This document shows positions 1 to 11,300 of a stretch of DNA of 64,000 nucleotides, in pieces. The stretch covers positions 413,501 through 477,500 of the forward strand of contig JALDNG010000026.1 in the NCBI GenBank assembly GCA_024349245.1. Direction: 5' to 3'. Origin of the DNA: Neodontobutis hainanensis (Eukaryota > Chordata > Actinopteri > Gobiiformes > Odontobutidae). Below the pieces are notes generated by a model. It saw only the letters and a list, made by a program, of their open reading frames with translations. It was not told where the DNA came from and searched no databases. The position numbers and the translations under genes are program-made. Position 1 is the stretch's first letter. The number at the start of each line of letters is the position of its first letter.

Positions 1-286
1 TACCAGAGTAGTTTGATTGATTATTTGTTGTGATTGGCCCAGAGCAGAGGATCTGGCCCAGACTGATTCAAGTCCTTTTTTTAGCATTAGTGAATTTAGT
101 GTAGTTATAGATGGACATGTCAGGTTCTTGATTTGAGAAACCAGTACAGCTGCCCTTTCATATGATTAATGGGTGTTCAAACCTTTTTCAAATTTAAGAG
201 TAAGTATTAAGGAATACGTATTTAGACATTATAAGTGACCTAATGGCCAGTAGACAGTAAACACCTTCTATGAATTTACATTGCAG

Positions 287-1152
287 GTCATAGCCCGCCG
301 CCCCCTCCCCCAGGCAGACAGGGTCCCCTTCCTCCTGTTCCAGGCTCAAGTGCCCCAACTCCTCCACCTCCACGAGGCCGCTCTGGACCCCTGCCACCCC
401 TCCCAGGCCAGTCTCGAGGAAGCCCGTCTCCATCTCAGGCCTCTCCTGCTCGTGGGGCCGTCCCACCACCACTTCCACAATCCAGTCGCAGTGGTCCTCT
501 CCCACCTCTGCCTCCATCACACTCATCTCCCTCTCAGTTCTCTTCAACCAAATCCGCGCAAAACCTGCCTCCACCACCACCGTCCCACCAACACCGCTCT
601 ACCCCATCTGCCTACGCCCCATCTCCACCCAGCAAAGCAGGAGCAGGAGGAGCACCCGCACCCCACCACCTCCCCCACCTCCACCCGCACCGGTCCCCGC
701 ATCCTTAAATGGCCCTCCTCCACCACCTTCTGTCTCTGGAGTGCCACAATCACCAGCTCCAACAGGAGATGGCAGAGGAGCATTACTAGACCAGATCCGA
801 TCAGGAAAGAAGCTCCGAAATGTATAGGAAATATAACCTCTTAAGTTTAAATGTGTCCATAGTCAAGTTACACAGGTTACCCTCTTGTCTTTTTGTGTCC
901 TAGGTGACAGAGTGTCCTGACACAGCTGCCCCTACAACTCCTGCGTCAGAGGAGGGCATAGTGGGAGCACTCATGATGGCCATGCATAAGAGAAGCAAAG
1001 TCATCCACTCGTCTGGTGCGTATCACACTTTGAAAAAAAAGAGTTGATACTAGTGATGCAAAAAAACAACAATAAATGTATGCTTGTTTTCAGATGAAAG
1101 TGAAGATAATGTTGGTGATGACGACGATGATGACGATGAATGGGATGACTGA
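287..1152 (+). CDS. was: Wiskott-Aldrich syndrome protein (WASp), C-terminal part, frameshifted
   Basis: This is the 3' end of a gene whose upstream exons (WH1 and GTPase-binding parts) lie left of the window. Exons read 287-821, 904-1015 and 1094-1152, with AG acceptors and GT donors. They encode a proline-rich segment, one WH2 motif (GALLDQIRSGKKLRNV), the central helix (GIVGALMMAMHKRSK) and an acidic tail ending DDEWDD: the VCA module that delivers actin to the Arp2/3 complex. A single WH2 fits WAS; N-WASP (WASL) has two. The proline-rich exon is not open throughout. It begins in one frame, which stops at 706-708, while the WH2 is in the next frame, as if one C were missing near 655-665. 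The neighbours tspyl2, gpr173, wdr13 and porcn also support WAS over WASL. Identity is confident; whether the copy is functional is uncertain. Confidence 0.85.
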
Positions 1153-1256
1153 TTTATCAGGTTTATTATGTGTAAACTATCATTTTATTAGGGTTTTTAA
1201 ACACATTAGGCTGTTAATTTGTTTAAAATGTTTGCTGTTTTTGTTGTGTTTTTTAC

Positions 1257-1262
1257 AATAAA
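1257..1262 (+). other. poly(A) signal of was
   Basis: AATAAA lies 105 bases after the was stop codon, and a second AATAAA follows near 1275. On the opposite strand an AATAAA (TTTATT at 1340-1345) could end the semaphorin transcript, so the two genes converge tail to tail with little space between them. Confidence 0.6.
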
Positions 1263-2015
1263 AAATGTTAAAGAATAAATGAACAAACCATAACAAATAA
1301 GCAGGTTTGTTTGAGAATTGAAAGATGCTTATGTCATTGTTTATTTCCAGTGTAGGATTTTGCATGACAGCACACGGAACTGTCACAATTTGAATAGAGG
1401 CTCTGCGCTTTAAAAAGAGCTATCCTTTCTAAGTCTGTAAATAGGGCACAAGACACAACATCAACAATCAATACCACTATTTAAACCAGTTTCATTCCTA
1501 TTTTTATCACATACTGTACATATAAAAACCCATATCATTTTCTCTGTGCAAAGATCCCCAAATTCCCTCAAATACCACCACCAACAAAAGTGCATAACTG
1601 GAAGAACACTGTATGCTATACATATTTCAACACTCACATACTGTAGGTCACCAGAGCACAGGACAGTAAGCGAGTCTTATATGACAACATCCAATGAAAT
1701 TAGCTTAACCAAACGGCATACAAACATAAACACCATGTCTGAGAATAGAGCAACAGTAAAATGTACAACTCGCAACAGATATGCATGCAACATATGCATA
1801 ATCATAATATTTTAACAAAGTACGAGTGAGAAAACCAACCGGAATCATCACCATGTTATATTAACAGATAATATATTACATTTAGTTTAAATATTTAAGT
1901 CCATACCTGTGGTTTTGAATGTTCTTAAACCATACTATGTTTTATAAACATTATCATCAACCAACATGAAGAAAACACATTTGAAATATGTCCATCATTC
2001 ATGTCTTATCTTTTA

Positions 2016-2333
2016 TTCATTCATTCATTTTCTACGGCTTATTCCTGTTAGGGGTCACGAGTGACTGGAGCCTATCCCAGCAGCTTTGGGCCTGAGGCGG
2101 GGTACACCCTGGACAGTGGCCAGTTTGTCGCAGGGCTGACATATAGAGACAGACAGTGACATACACAAAAATTCACTCTCACATTCATTCACTAGGGACA
2201 CTTTAGAGTTGTTGTTGTTTTAGAGTCCTAAACATGCATGTCTTTGGACGGTGGGAAGACATGCTGATTCCTCACAGAAAGGCCAGAGTTGGCCGAGGAT
2301 GTTCGAGTTGGCCGGAGCGTGAACCGTTCTACC
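2016..2333. repeat. teleost interspersed repeat, degenerate copy
   Basis: The stretch carries the familiar fish repeat phrases 'ctggagcctatcccagc', 'gggtacaccctggacagt' and 'gggacactttagagtt', followed by 'catgtctttgga'. This repeat occurs in thousands of copies in teleost genomes. I recognise the phrases but cannot assign the family securely. It lies in the presumed 3'UTR of the semaphorin gene. Confidence 0.75.
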
Positions 2334-2760
2334 ACCACGTCTTATCTTTTAGAAGAATTTAATTGTGTATACATAGCATTTGGTCTTGTTGGTTGGTTGA
2401 CTTACTGAAAATTAAAAGCGGCAGTAGAATCATGACAAGGTGATGTAAACTGCTGAAAGGTCTTTTGAACTAAAGCTTTTACCAATGACTTGTTGCTGTT
2501 TTTGGATCTCATGCAACAACAAGAACATTTGATTATTCATACAAATAGCATGAACCTTACCTGCAAAACAAGAACCATTGAAAATAAGTAAAAATATACA
2601 GATTCTTTACATATATTATTTTGGGTATATTTGACACATAAAATCACTGACAGTACTCTAAGAACAACACAAGAGTATTTTCTGTCAGAGAGAAGAGACA
2701 CATAAACATGGGTGTCAAACATGAGTCTTATCTTAAGTCCAGAAAGTATAGGACAGAGCC

Positions 2761-5700
2761 TTAGCCCAGGCCCTGGTCCTGGCTTTCGGTGTGTCTGCGG
2801 CTGGTGCGCTTGCGCTGCTGCTGTTTTGGACTAAGCTGCTCCCAGTAGGAATGGCAGTACTGGTTAATGAGTCTGATCTCTGGTGGGAATGGTGTTGAAG
2901 AGATGGGTGACTGGGAATATGGTCTGGCGTGGCGTCTTTTTGGTTCTTCATCTTCATCCTGAGCAGTCAGGGCTAATACGATATCTCGGTCAAGGATGCG
3001 AAGTGCAATGCGGGCCATTGTGTGTTTGAAGTTGTTCTCTGTGGCAAGGCAGTGGTAGAGACCTGCATCTGATTGGTTGAGTGATTTCAAAAGAATGCCG
3101 TGGTTTGTTTTTAATATACCTCCCACGCGGTTTAGCTGTAAAAATAAGAAATTAATCACTTTTAATTAATAATTAATCACTAATATGTACTTTAAAGCCA
3201 ACCTAAATCTCACTGTTCTTCCTCACCAGTTTCCTTTTCCCTTCCCTTTGGAAAAGCCACTTGACCGTGGCCTGAGGGGAGCGTGGCTGACACTCCAAGA
3301 ATGTACTGCTTCCCTCAACACCAAACTGCACTGTTTCTTTTAGTCGCTTCTCCACTACAAAAAATACAAAGTGGCAGGTGTTTAAAGTGCTTTTATGAGT
3401 CAAAAGCATTCAAGCTTAACAGAAACTGTCCCACCTTTAGCATTGAATCCTCTGCATTGCCTCAGTGGATCTCCATGTTTGACGTCCTGTCTTCTGCTCC
3501 TCCTGAGACAAAAAAACAAATCATTGAGGGGAAACTGAAATGTCCTGACTGGAAAAGCATGATGAACATGTGAGAGATCACTAACCTCTTTGTGGAGGGG
3601 GTAAAGGCAGAGCAGCTCTCTCCATCCCAGGCGCAATAGGGGTCCCGGGCAAGGCAACAGTCAGAGCAAGCCCTTCCATACACTCCACAGCGGTGCAACG
3701 ACACCTGGGTCAGCCCTGCGTCGGATGATACATACAGCTGTTGCTGTAGAGACACAGGGTGCAAATGTCAGTGAGTTTAGGAAAACACACTGAAAAGGAG
3801 ATTAAGTGTGTTTAAGTAAAGACATTTTTTACTCTTTTAGATGAAAGCTTCATTGTTTTGACAGGAGCTCTTGTCTGAAAAGATAAAATAAATAGATGAG
3901 ATTTGAGGGTATAGCGCCATTTTCTTTTTATGCAAACTTACCCTAAACACTTCCACTTCCTCTAGTGTCAGCACCTCCATATTGGTTGGGTCCTTGGGCA
4001 GCACTATAACCTTTTGCACAGTGCCCCGATCTACAAAGGGAAATATGCACGCAATAATAAAAATCAAATCAAATCTTTGTTGTTAAGAAAATTTGTGCAA
4101 GGGCCTATGCAACTAATAATTAATGGAAAAACAAACAAAATTAATTAATGGAAAAACAAAACAAAACAAAATTTTCTTATCCTTTGTGCACCTATGCTTT
4201 TTGCTACCTTGTGTTGTTAAAATTGATTCCATTGTTTTCCTCACATGCTAGTCGCTTTGGATAAAAGTGTCTGCTAAATGACTAAATGTCTAAAACTTTT
4301 TACTGCTTAGTAATTATCAAAAATAGAAGTTGCACACATAAGTATTTAGAGATGGAACATTTGTATTTATAATGTCTCTAAAATCCAACTTTTATTTATT
4401 CATCCTTGGTTCCTAGTTACTTAGCAACCCAAATTCAACCCTGGGAATAATTTTACATGGCAGCTTTAAGCTGTTCTAACTGAGGTCTTTTGTCTCACCT
4501 GTCCCCAGAAAGAGCACTTCATAACGCCCATCAACTGCATCCACCTGGTCCACCACTAATGCAGTGTAACGATAATCCACACCTGTTCTCACCACCAGGG
4601 GGCGGCGGTGGATTGGGTAAACTGGATGGAACATTAGGGGATGGGCCCTGATAAAATTCACAGCCTCATCTGAAAAGTTCTTAGAGGAGCGGATACCAGG
4701 GGTAAAAGTTCCTCCAGGGCACTGTAAAAAAAAGGCACAGTGCATTCATATGAAATGCTTGCATTATTTGTGATTTTCTTGTTTTGAATGTATAAGTGAA
4801 ACTTACAGTTCCAGGTCGGGGGTAGGGGATCTTGCCGGTGTACTCTGTCCATTGGTAATTGTGACCGTGTTTGTGGGCAAAGGGCCCGTTGAAAACATTG
4901 CGGATATCAGACATAGAGTACACACAGACTGCCGAGCCCTTGAACACAGAACTTGAACACAAGCAGATGATTAAAGTAGGAGGAGGTACGAGACAGCCTC
5001 CAATTAACACATAAATTGGTCTCAAAAATGAGATACCAGCCTTAGCTGCTATTACATCCACACTCACCCTGCTGTAGTGAAGAGAGCGTACACCATAGGG
5101 TTGCGTTCATCCTGTGTGGGTTGAATGAACACATCTCCTGAAAAAAGAATGAGAGAAGAAATCAATAATGCTACGGCTAACCACTACCTATCTGATTAAA
5201 CGCAGCGCTTATTGTCCTCACGTAGTTCATCAAAGCGTGTCTCCACTCCATCTTCTCCAATCACTGAACAGATAAGGCGTGCCTTGAGAAATGTGGTCCA
5301 GCGGTTTACCAAGGACTTCTGTCCACCTTCATCATTCTTCATCATTACAGGGAAGGTAACACGGAGAGAAATTAGGTCATGGTTTACCAGTATATGTGTA
5401 AACCATGTATCATTTCTCACTGTCATGTGATGCGTCTCACCAAACACACTCTTCCCACTCGTGCCAAAACACTGGGGCTCGCCCCTCCATTTGAATCCAG
5501 AGTTTTCTCGCGAAAAAAGATGTACAGTTTGTCATCATTTCTTTCTGCACTGTCAGGTATCTGCTGGATCTGAACAAACACTGGCTCTGGAGGATAAAAA
5601 CACATCAGCAAAGAGAGGATTGAGGCAAGTGGCTGTCATATAAAATGAAGGGAACTGCAGCCTATAATCAGCAGCGTTTTACCTGCTCACACCCACACTT

Positions 5701-8700
5701 ACTCACCGTTGAGCCACCTGGAGTCGTACTGCTCCGTCCTGATGGCTGTTCTTCCTCCCATAGTCCTAAACAGGGCAGCATCTGTACTCATGAAGTCAAT
5801 ATGGACACCTGCATATAGGTTACCATCTGCAGAGAAAATAAGATAAGTGTGACTTGTACAGCTAATGTTGAACGCCTCTTTTATGATTTTAAGTAATGCA
5901 TGTCTTACTGATCAGTGTAGCAATGTTTTCCTGTTTGGGATCATATGAGCATTTTCCCTTTCCTGAATCTACATAGCCAGGGACCAGTCGAAACAGGTAG
6001 TCCTGCAGATTAGACAGTGAGAGTAGGCATAAAAATAGAGCGCTAAAACATCACAAGGGAGCAGGAGAAAAATCATAAACAAATCACTGTCCCAGTTTGT
6101 CGGCGTGAAATATTTATCAGGGACAAAGCATTTCAGGGCTATACTGCAGAGGGAATTCTGCTGTAAAGCCCTCTCCTGGGGTGGGCAGAATGTTTAAAGT
6201 CCTTGTGTTCACCTCAGCTCTCCATCCCCTGTTAATGAATGTACAGATGGGTTGGTACGCTCCTGTTCCACAGGTGTAAAGATGGGTGCGGTTCCATGGC
6301 TCTATCATGCGCACAAAGTTGGCACATTCACCCTGAAAACAAAATAGAAAAAAAACACAAAAGCACCTAAACATTACCATTATCTTGCCATAGACAGTCC
6401 AAATTCGTGAAAGAACAGGATGTAACATGATTCTACCTGTTTTCCCTTTCCTGTCATCTGACATTCTCCCTTTCTCTTAGCAGACGCTGGCCAGTGGATC
6501 TGTGTTGCAAAAGAAAAGCTGGATTATTAGCTTTAAGAGACTTAACGGCATGTAGCAAATAGCAGACTGGATTTAAGAAAAAAGCAACCATTTGTACACA
6601 CTATAAGAGGCTCCTTGTTGACGTTATGCATATCCAGGGCCACAAGGTACTCCCGGCTGCCCAGGTATAGACGGCCCTGATCCTGATCCATATGCAGTAT
6701 TCGATAGTCACTGGTGTTGAAGGAGAAACTGAAGGGTCTTGCTGCCCGTGTGTCCATGAGCTCTGTGTAAAGAAATACATGACTTTTCTATTTAGTTCAC
6801 AGAAATTAATAAGTAATTTTATATATGGTGACATGGTTACTTCACAAATGTGCAATGTTCGCCTAATGCCTGTACCGTTTCATAAGCACTTGGGAGGAAC
6901 TTATGGTGCCTTGAACAACACCCTTCTAACTTCATTTCTAGAAACAAATGTGTGCCACTGATTAAATATAACTCAACATGGAGCATTTTGAGAAACATAT
7001 TCGCTTTTAAGATCTCAATATTTTATGTGACCAGACTGTCTGATTGAGTTTAAGGCACCACATGCCACATGGTCATAAAAGCAGGTCCCTTAGGATACAC
7101 GGTCAGTGGAACTTAGAGCTAATTCTTAAGATCAGGATTTGTTCAGCAGAGCATAACCTGTTAAGACATGCTCTGCGGTGGAAAATGTACCTTGTTTTTT
7201 TGTTCTGCTGAAAGCTCAGATTGAACAATTTTCAAATGTGCAGCTGCTGCAGACACAAATGGACACAGCTTGTGCCACACTTCTAAACGTAATTGTTTCC
7301 AATGCTACCTCCAATAAGTCCTCACATAAAAAGCAGCACACACATCTGTGACGCATCTAACATAGTGACCATCATATGTGCACACTTGGGACATGGCAGA
7401 GGCATGTCAAAGACAGCAGGCTTATATAATGACAAATGTTCACAGACAGCCTTAGAAGCAAGCTTACAGGGATCCAAGAGGAAGCACAATCTTTATTTAC
7501 ATCAAAGTGGCAGCCATCTTCCCTTTTGGGGTCAATGTTAACAGGATGCAGTCAAGGTGCCACTAAAATAAACTAGGCAATCGGATCTCCGGCCAACGCG
7601 AGATGGAGTCTTAGGTGAGGCGAGGTCCGGTTCTGTTCCTCAGAGGTAAACACAGGATAACAAGCCTGTTGCCAAAGTCCACTGGACCATAGTGGATTCA
7701 CAGAATAGGCTAAATGTAGCTACACCACACCCCTTTACATGTGTCCATTCTCCAAAAATAGCCAACAATGCACTGCCATCATCTGGTAAACATTCAGCAA
7801 TCCGTTATCCCCTGACGACATTCTGATCCTGCCAGGGAAACACTGGGAAGGACATTTGATTGAAGTATGAAACTGCAGCTGCACCACTGGACGTTCTCAT
7901 GTTACAGCCCAACAACATATTGTCACTAAGGCTCTAATGATCACTGCTGTTTGGTCTCAAGTAAACTGGTGACAGCACTGTTAGTACATGAGATTCCCAA
8001 ATTCGGCTTGAGTGTCCCTGCACAATGTGCTCTCTAGCAATGCTGAGTAATTCTCTGTAACTCGGTCAAAGCTTTTGAAGTATGTATAACTGGAAAAGCT
8101 TCCCAGCAACAGAGGAAACAATACAAGATGGCTATCTTCTGCGGGCCTTCTGTATCCCAGTGTGTCATTCAGCCTGGTTCATTCGTTCAGAAATCACATG
8201 CCCCCAGGCGCCCCTAAACCTCCTCCATAGGCGCCTCCAGGAACAAAGAAACTCGCTGTCACAAACAATGAACAATAAATCCTCCCAGTGGCACAAAACT
8301 GTTAGGGAGTAAATCCAACTTTTCTCTTTTTGTTTGGCATTAGGGGGAAGGGTGAGGGTTTGTAAATGACACTGCTTTGTGTGCATACTGAAAGTGACCA
8401 ACTCCAGTAAAAGAGACTTTACAGGTGTGAAATCCTGGATGTTAAATGTTTACAATAAAGAAGAAGAAGAAATAGAAGAACCAAGATCAAGTTCAAGTCC
8501 AAACCTGGCTTTAAGAACCTTACAGCCAAAATACACTGCTGCATTAAAGCGGTTTACTGAATAAAGATTTGTGTCAAAGGTCATGTTAAACTGCACTGTT
8601 ATTATTCTTTTCTACAAATGGACGTGTTCCTGTATAAAGGCACATAGACATCTGTTTTCAGTCTTACAAGTTCAATGTGAATTCAAAACAGCATTGCATG

Positions 8701-9543
8701 CTGCCTCAAGTTGCCAGTTCAAGTTTTAACCAATAATGTGCAGCATGTGTCAAATTGTGCAAAATCTTACTGGTAACTATTAAATTGCAGCAGTCTGATA
8801 CAAAACACTGCCTAAACACAAAAAGTCTGACTTATGTACGTTCACATAAAATGCATGTTATAAATCTTCTTCATGTCTGTAATTCTTACTGCCAGCAAGA
8901 CAGTCGGGTGTGTGAGATAGGGATGCACCGGCAACTGTAATCACCCTGCATTGTTTTTGATCCAAGGTGTCATGCACATATTTGAAACATGAGTCTCTGC
9001 CATTAGACTTAATGTGGACAGGCAGCAGACTGTACATGGGAAAAACCCAAACACTAGCCTCAAATTTTACCTGGCGGCTTAAACATTTAAGCACTCAGAT
9101 ATCATTTTGGCTTTATGATCAAGTTTCAGGTGTTCCCTTATTGTGTCATCTCTTCAAATTATTAAACAGCAAAAATGAGCACTTGGAGTGGAGTTCACAC
9201 TGGGTTTTAGGGTGGGAAGGTTTTGAAGGGCAGTACCAGTCACCAGCCACACGTAATATCCACCTTTTGTTTTCAGGACTGCTCTGTTTGACATGAGGCC
9301 GGAAACTGGCTCTTTACATATGTAAGAGGAAATATAGCCAGGCCTTGTGCAAGTAACTAACATGAAGAAAACAAAGAACAAGAAACAAACTATTACGATA
9401 ATACTTATTGTTGTGGGGTTTTAGTTCAAATGGATGAGCTCACCTTTAAATGAGAGTCGAACCCTTGGAGAAGACTGTTGAAGGGCCGAGCCTCTGTAAA
9501 CACACAAGGCCAACAGGAGGAGTTGGGCTCCAGATGCTGTCAT
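2761..9543 (-). CDS. class 3 secreted semaphorin, SEMA3F type (sema3f or sema3h)
   Basis: Secreted axon and vessel guidance ligand acting through neuropilin-plexin receptors. Seventeen coding exons on the minus strand join in phase to 738 residues: 9444-9543, 6602-6762, 6437-6499, 6213-6332, 5909-6002, 5707-5826, 5441-5586, 5222-5336, 5068-5137, 4807-4951, 4499-4721, 3942-4030, 3833-3874, 3586-3743, 3435-3502, 3227-3354, 2761-3135. Residues 1-20 form a signal peptide; the sema domain spans about 45-495, the cysteine-rich PSI about 497-548, then a basic convertase site (RRSRR, about 549-553), an Ig domain (about 575-660) and a basic tail. A Cys near 708 (NQYCHSYW) matches the class 3 dimerisation cysteine. 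The phrases VQKVIVLPKD, RQCRGFN and ECQPRSPQATVKWLFQR match SEMA3F better than SEMA3B or 3G. The ATG follows a 5'UTR acceptor at 9580/9581. Human SEMA3F is on 3p21, so this copy could be another SEMA3F-like paralogue. Confidence 0.88.
4118..4160. repeat. short tandem duplication, 25-base period
   Basis: The phrase aattaatggaaaaacaaa occurs at 4118-4135 and again at 4143-4160 in a semaphorin intron, followed by (acaaa)n-like sequence. It is a small local duplication with no evident function. Confidence 0.7.
4251..4289 (-). repeat. fragment of teleost interspersed repeat
   Basis: The phrase 'gtcgctttggataaaagtgt' followed by 'ctgctaaatgactaaatgt' is the reverse complement of the head of the repeat at 33671-33862. 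The fragment is about 40 bases long and sits in a semaphorin intron. Confidence 0.65.
6763..9443 (-). other. semaphorin intron between coding exons 1 and 2
   Basis: A 2.7 kb intron with no recognisable exon. It contains a short GAA-rich run at 8459-8476 and many short open frames without homology that I can see. Its length suits regulatory elements, but none can be named from the sequence alone. Confidence 0.6.
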
Positions 9544-11300
9544 GGTAACAGTCACGCAGGTAGCCCACAGAGATCTAAATCTGGAAGAAAAGAGGGAAAA
9601 GGGAATGAACTATTATTACAGTGTGCCCCATGAGAAAAAAGGAGACAGAAAAAGAAAGTAAGGAGAGGCAAGAGGCTTTCTCTGATCTTCAGAAGTTTGG
9701 CCTGAAGATTTCAAAAAGGCAAGTTTAGCAAGGGAGAACAACGTCCAAACCTTCACACCTGCTGTGGAAAAAATGACAGGTCTATTATTTATTTAAAGTG
9801 TTAATGTATGTGTAAAGACTGCGTAATAGCATTATGCACTACATATTTTTTAGGGGGGGTCTGTTTAAAAAAAAAGGTGAATAATGATGCCCTTCCTTGT
9901 CCTGTGAGTGTTTTAATCAGCACATTAGACTTTCATAGACATAGATTTCATTGACTTTATTCTGTGAGAAGTGTATAAAACAAGACTCTGATGCCCATCA
10001 GTGATTCCCTCTGCCTCTGTCTCGGTCTTTCAACAAAGTACGTCTGTGCATTTTCAGAGGTTGAAGAGTGAAGTACATGACAGTTCAAAGAAACAGGTAG
10101 CCCTCTCAGAAACAGTTCCTGACAGTTTAGGGGTGTTGAAACCTAGCCTAACTGTTAGACCTTAACTCAAGCATTCATTATGCATCTGCACTTTACTGGA
10201 GAGGATCCCATATAAATTATGAATACTAAAAGCTGAGTCCATAACATCCATTAAATAGTGCCTCCCAAGGTGTGCTGTGTGGCTGTTAGCCATCCCAGGG
10301 GCTTCTTTTTGTCTTGGGACAAGTGCAGAGCAGGCCTCATGTGGCACAGAACAGAAATATTCCTTCAGAACAAGGCTTTTAGGTGTAACATGCGAAAAAA
10401 CTTTATTTTTTAAACCAGATTCGACTAAAAAACTTGGGGGTTGATTTATTGTGATCCGCCTACAAAAGTATGTTTGGCATTAGCCATTTGAAATGAGAAT
10501 ATTGGGAAAACTTAAGAATTGTTTTGCAGAATCCAGAGCTGTCAGATCTTTATCACTCAAGGTTTCGGGTAATGTATGCGTAGTAGAGAGTACTAGGCCC
10601 AGGATGTAAATACACACATTAGAGATATGCTAAACCTAATACTGAAATATATTTAAATGAGCCCACCATTTCGCTTCTGTAATGCCATAATTATATTTAT
10701 AAATAAATAGTCTCTCAACCCCAAACAAGGAGATCAAGTCAAACCAAAACCTGTATTAGGCATTTTTTCCTCCAATAACGTGCATAACACCTCTCTCACC
10801 AGTCGACCACTCAATAACGCATTTAAATTTGTGGACAAAGAATAGGTTAATATGAAAAGGTTTCGATTAGAAAATACCATAAATGTGCAGTGTGTAGCCT
10901 ACAAAAATAAATGTGGATGATGAATGAATGTGAACTACCCCTGTTACTATTTCTGTTTCTAAAGTCAACAGCAGATTCATTTTAAGTTTTCCTTTAAAAA
11001 AAATAGATGTTCCACCATAGAAAAATAAAAAAAATAATGACAGAATTGGACAGCACTAGACTTCTTTTATTTTCCGCTGAGTTCTTACCTGAGAACTCAA
11101 GCCTATAAGAGGCACTTACTCCACTTTACGCTACACAGTAACCAAACACAAGTTAAAAGTTAAGCTAAGAAGACGTCAAATGTCTCACCTTTGCTTTCTG
11201 ATTTAGCCTGTATTGGTCCGCTTAGCCTCGGAGAACCAGGCACAGAAACAGAAACTCTAGGGGATGTTAGCGCCGCATTGCCCCGCGTTTTGAGACATTC
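9544..11300 (-). other. 5' part of the semaphorin gene: 5'UTR exons and first intron
   Basis: The first coding exon extends 37 bases upstream of the ATG to an acceptor at 9580/9581. A good donor on the minus strand (AAAG|gtgagaca, boundary at 11188/11189) marks a noncoding first exon from 11189 to roughly 11300, just downstream of a CG-containing promoter-like stretch (11250-11340). The intron between is AT-rich with no other gene visible. Confidence 0.5.

Noticed and set aside
287..1152. Identification as wasl (N-WASP)
   Set aside because: N-WASP has two WH2 motifs; only one is present, and the neighbours are WAS neighbours.
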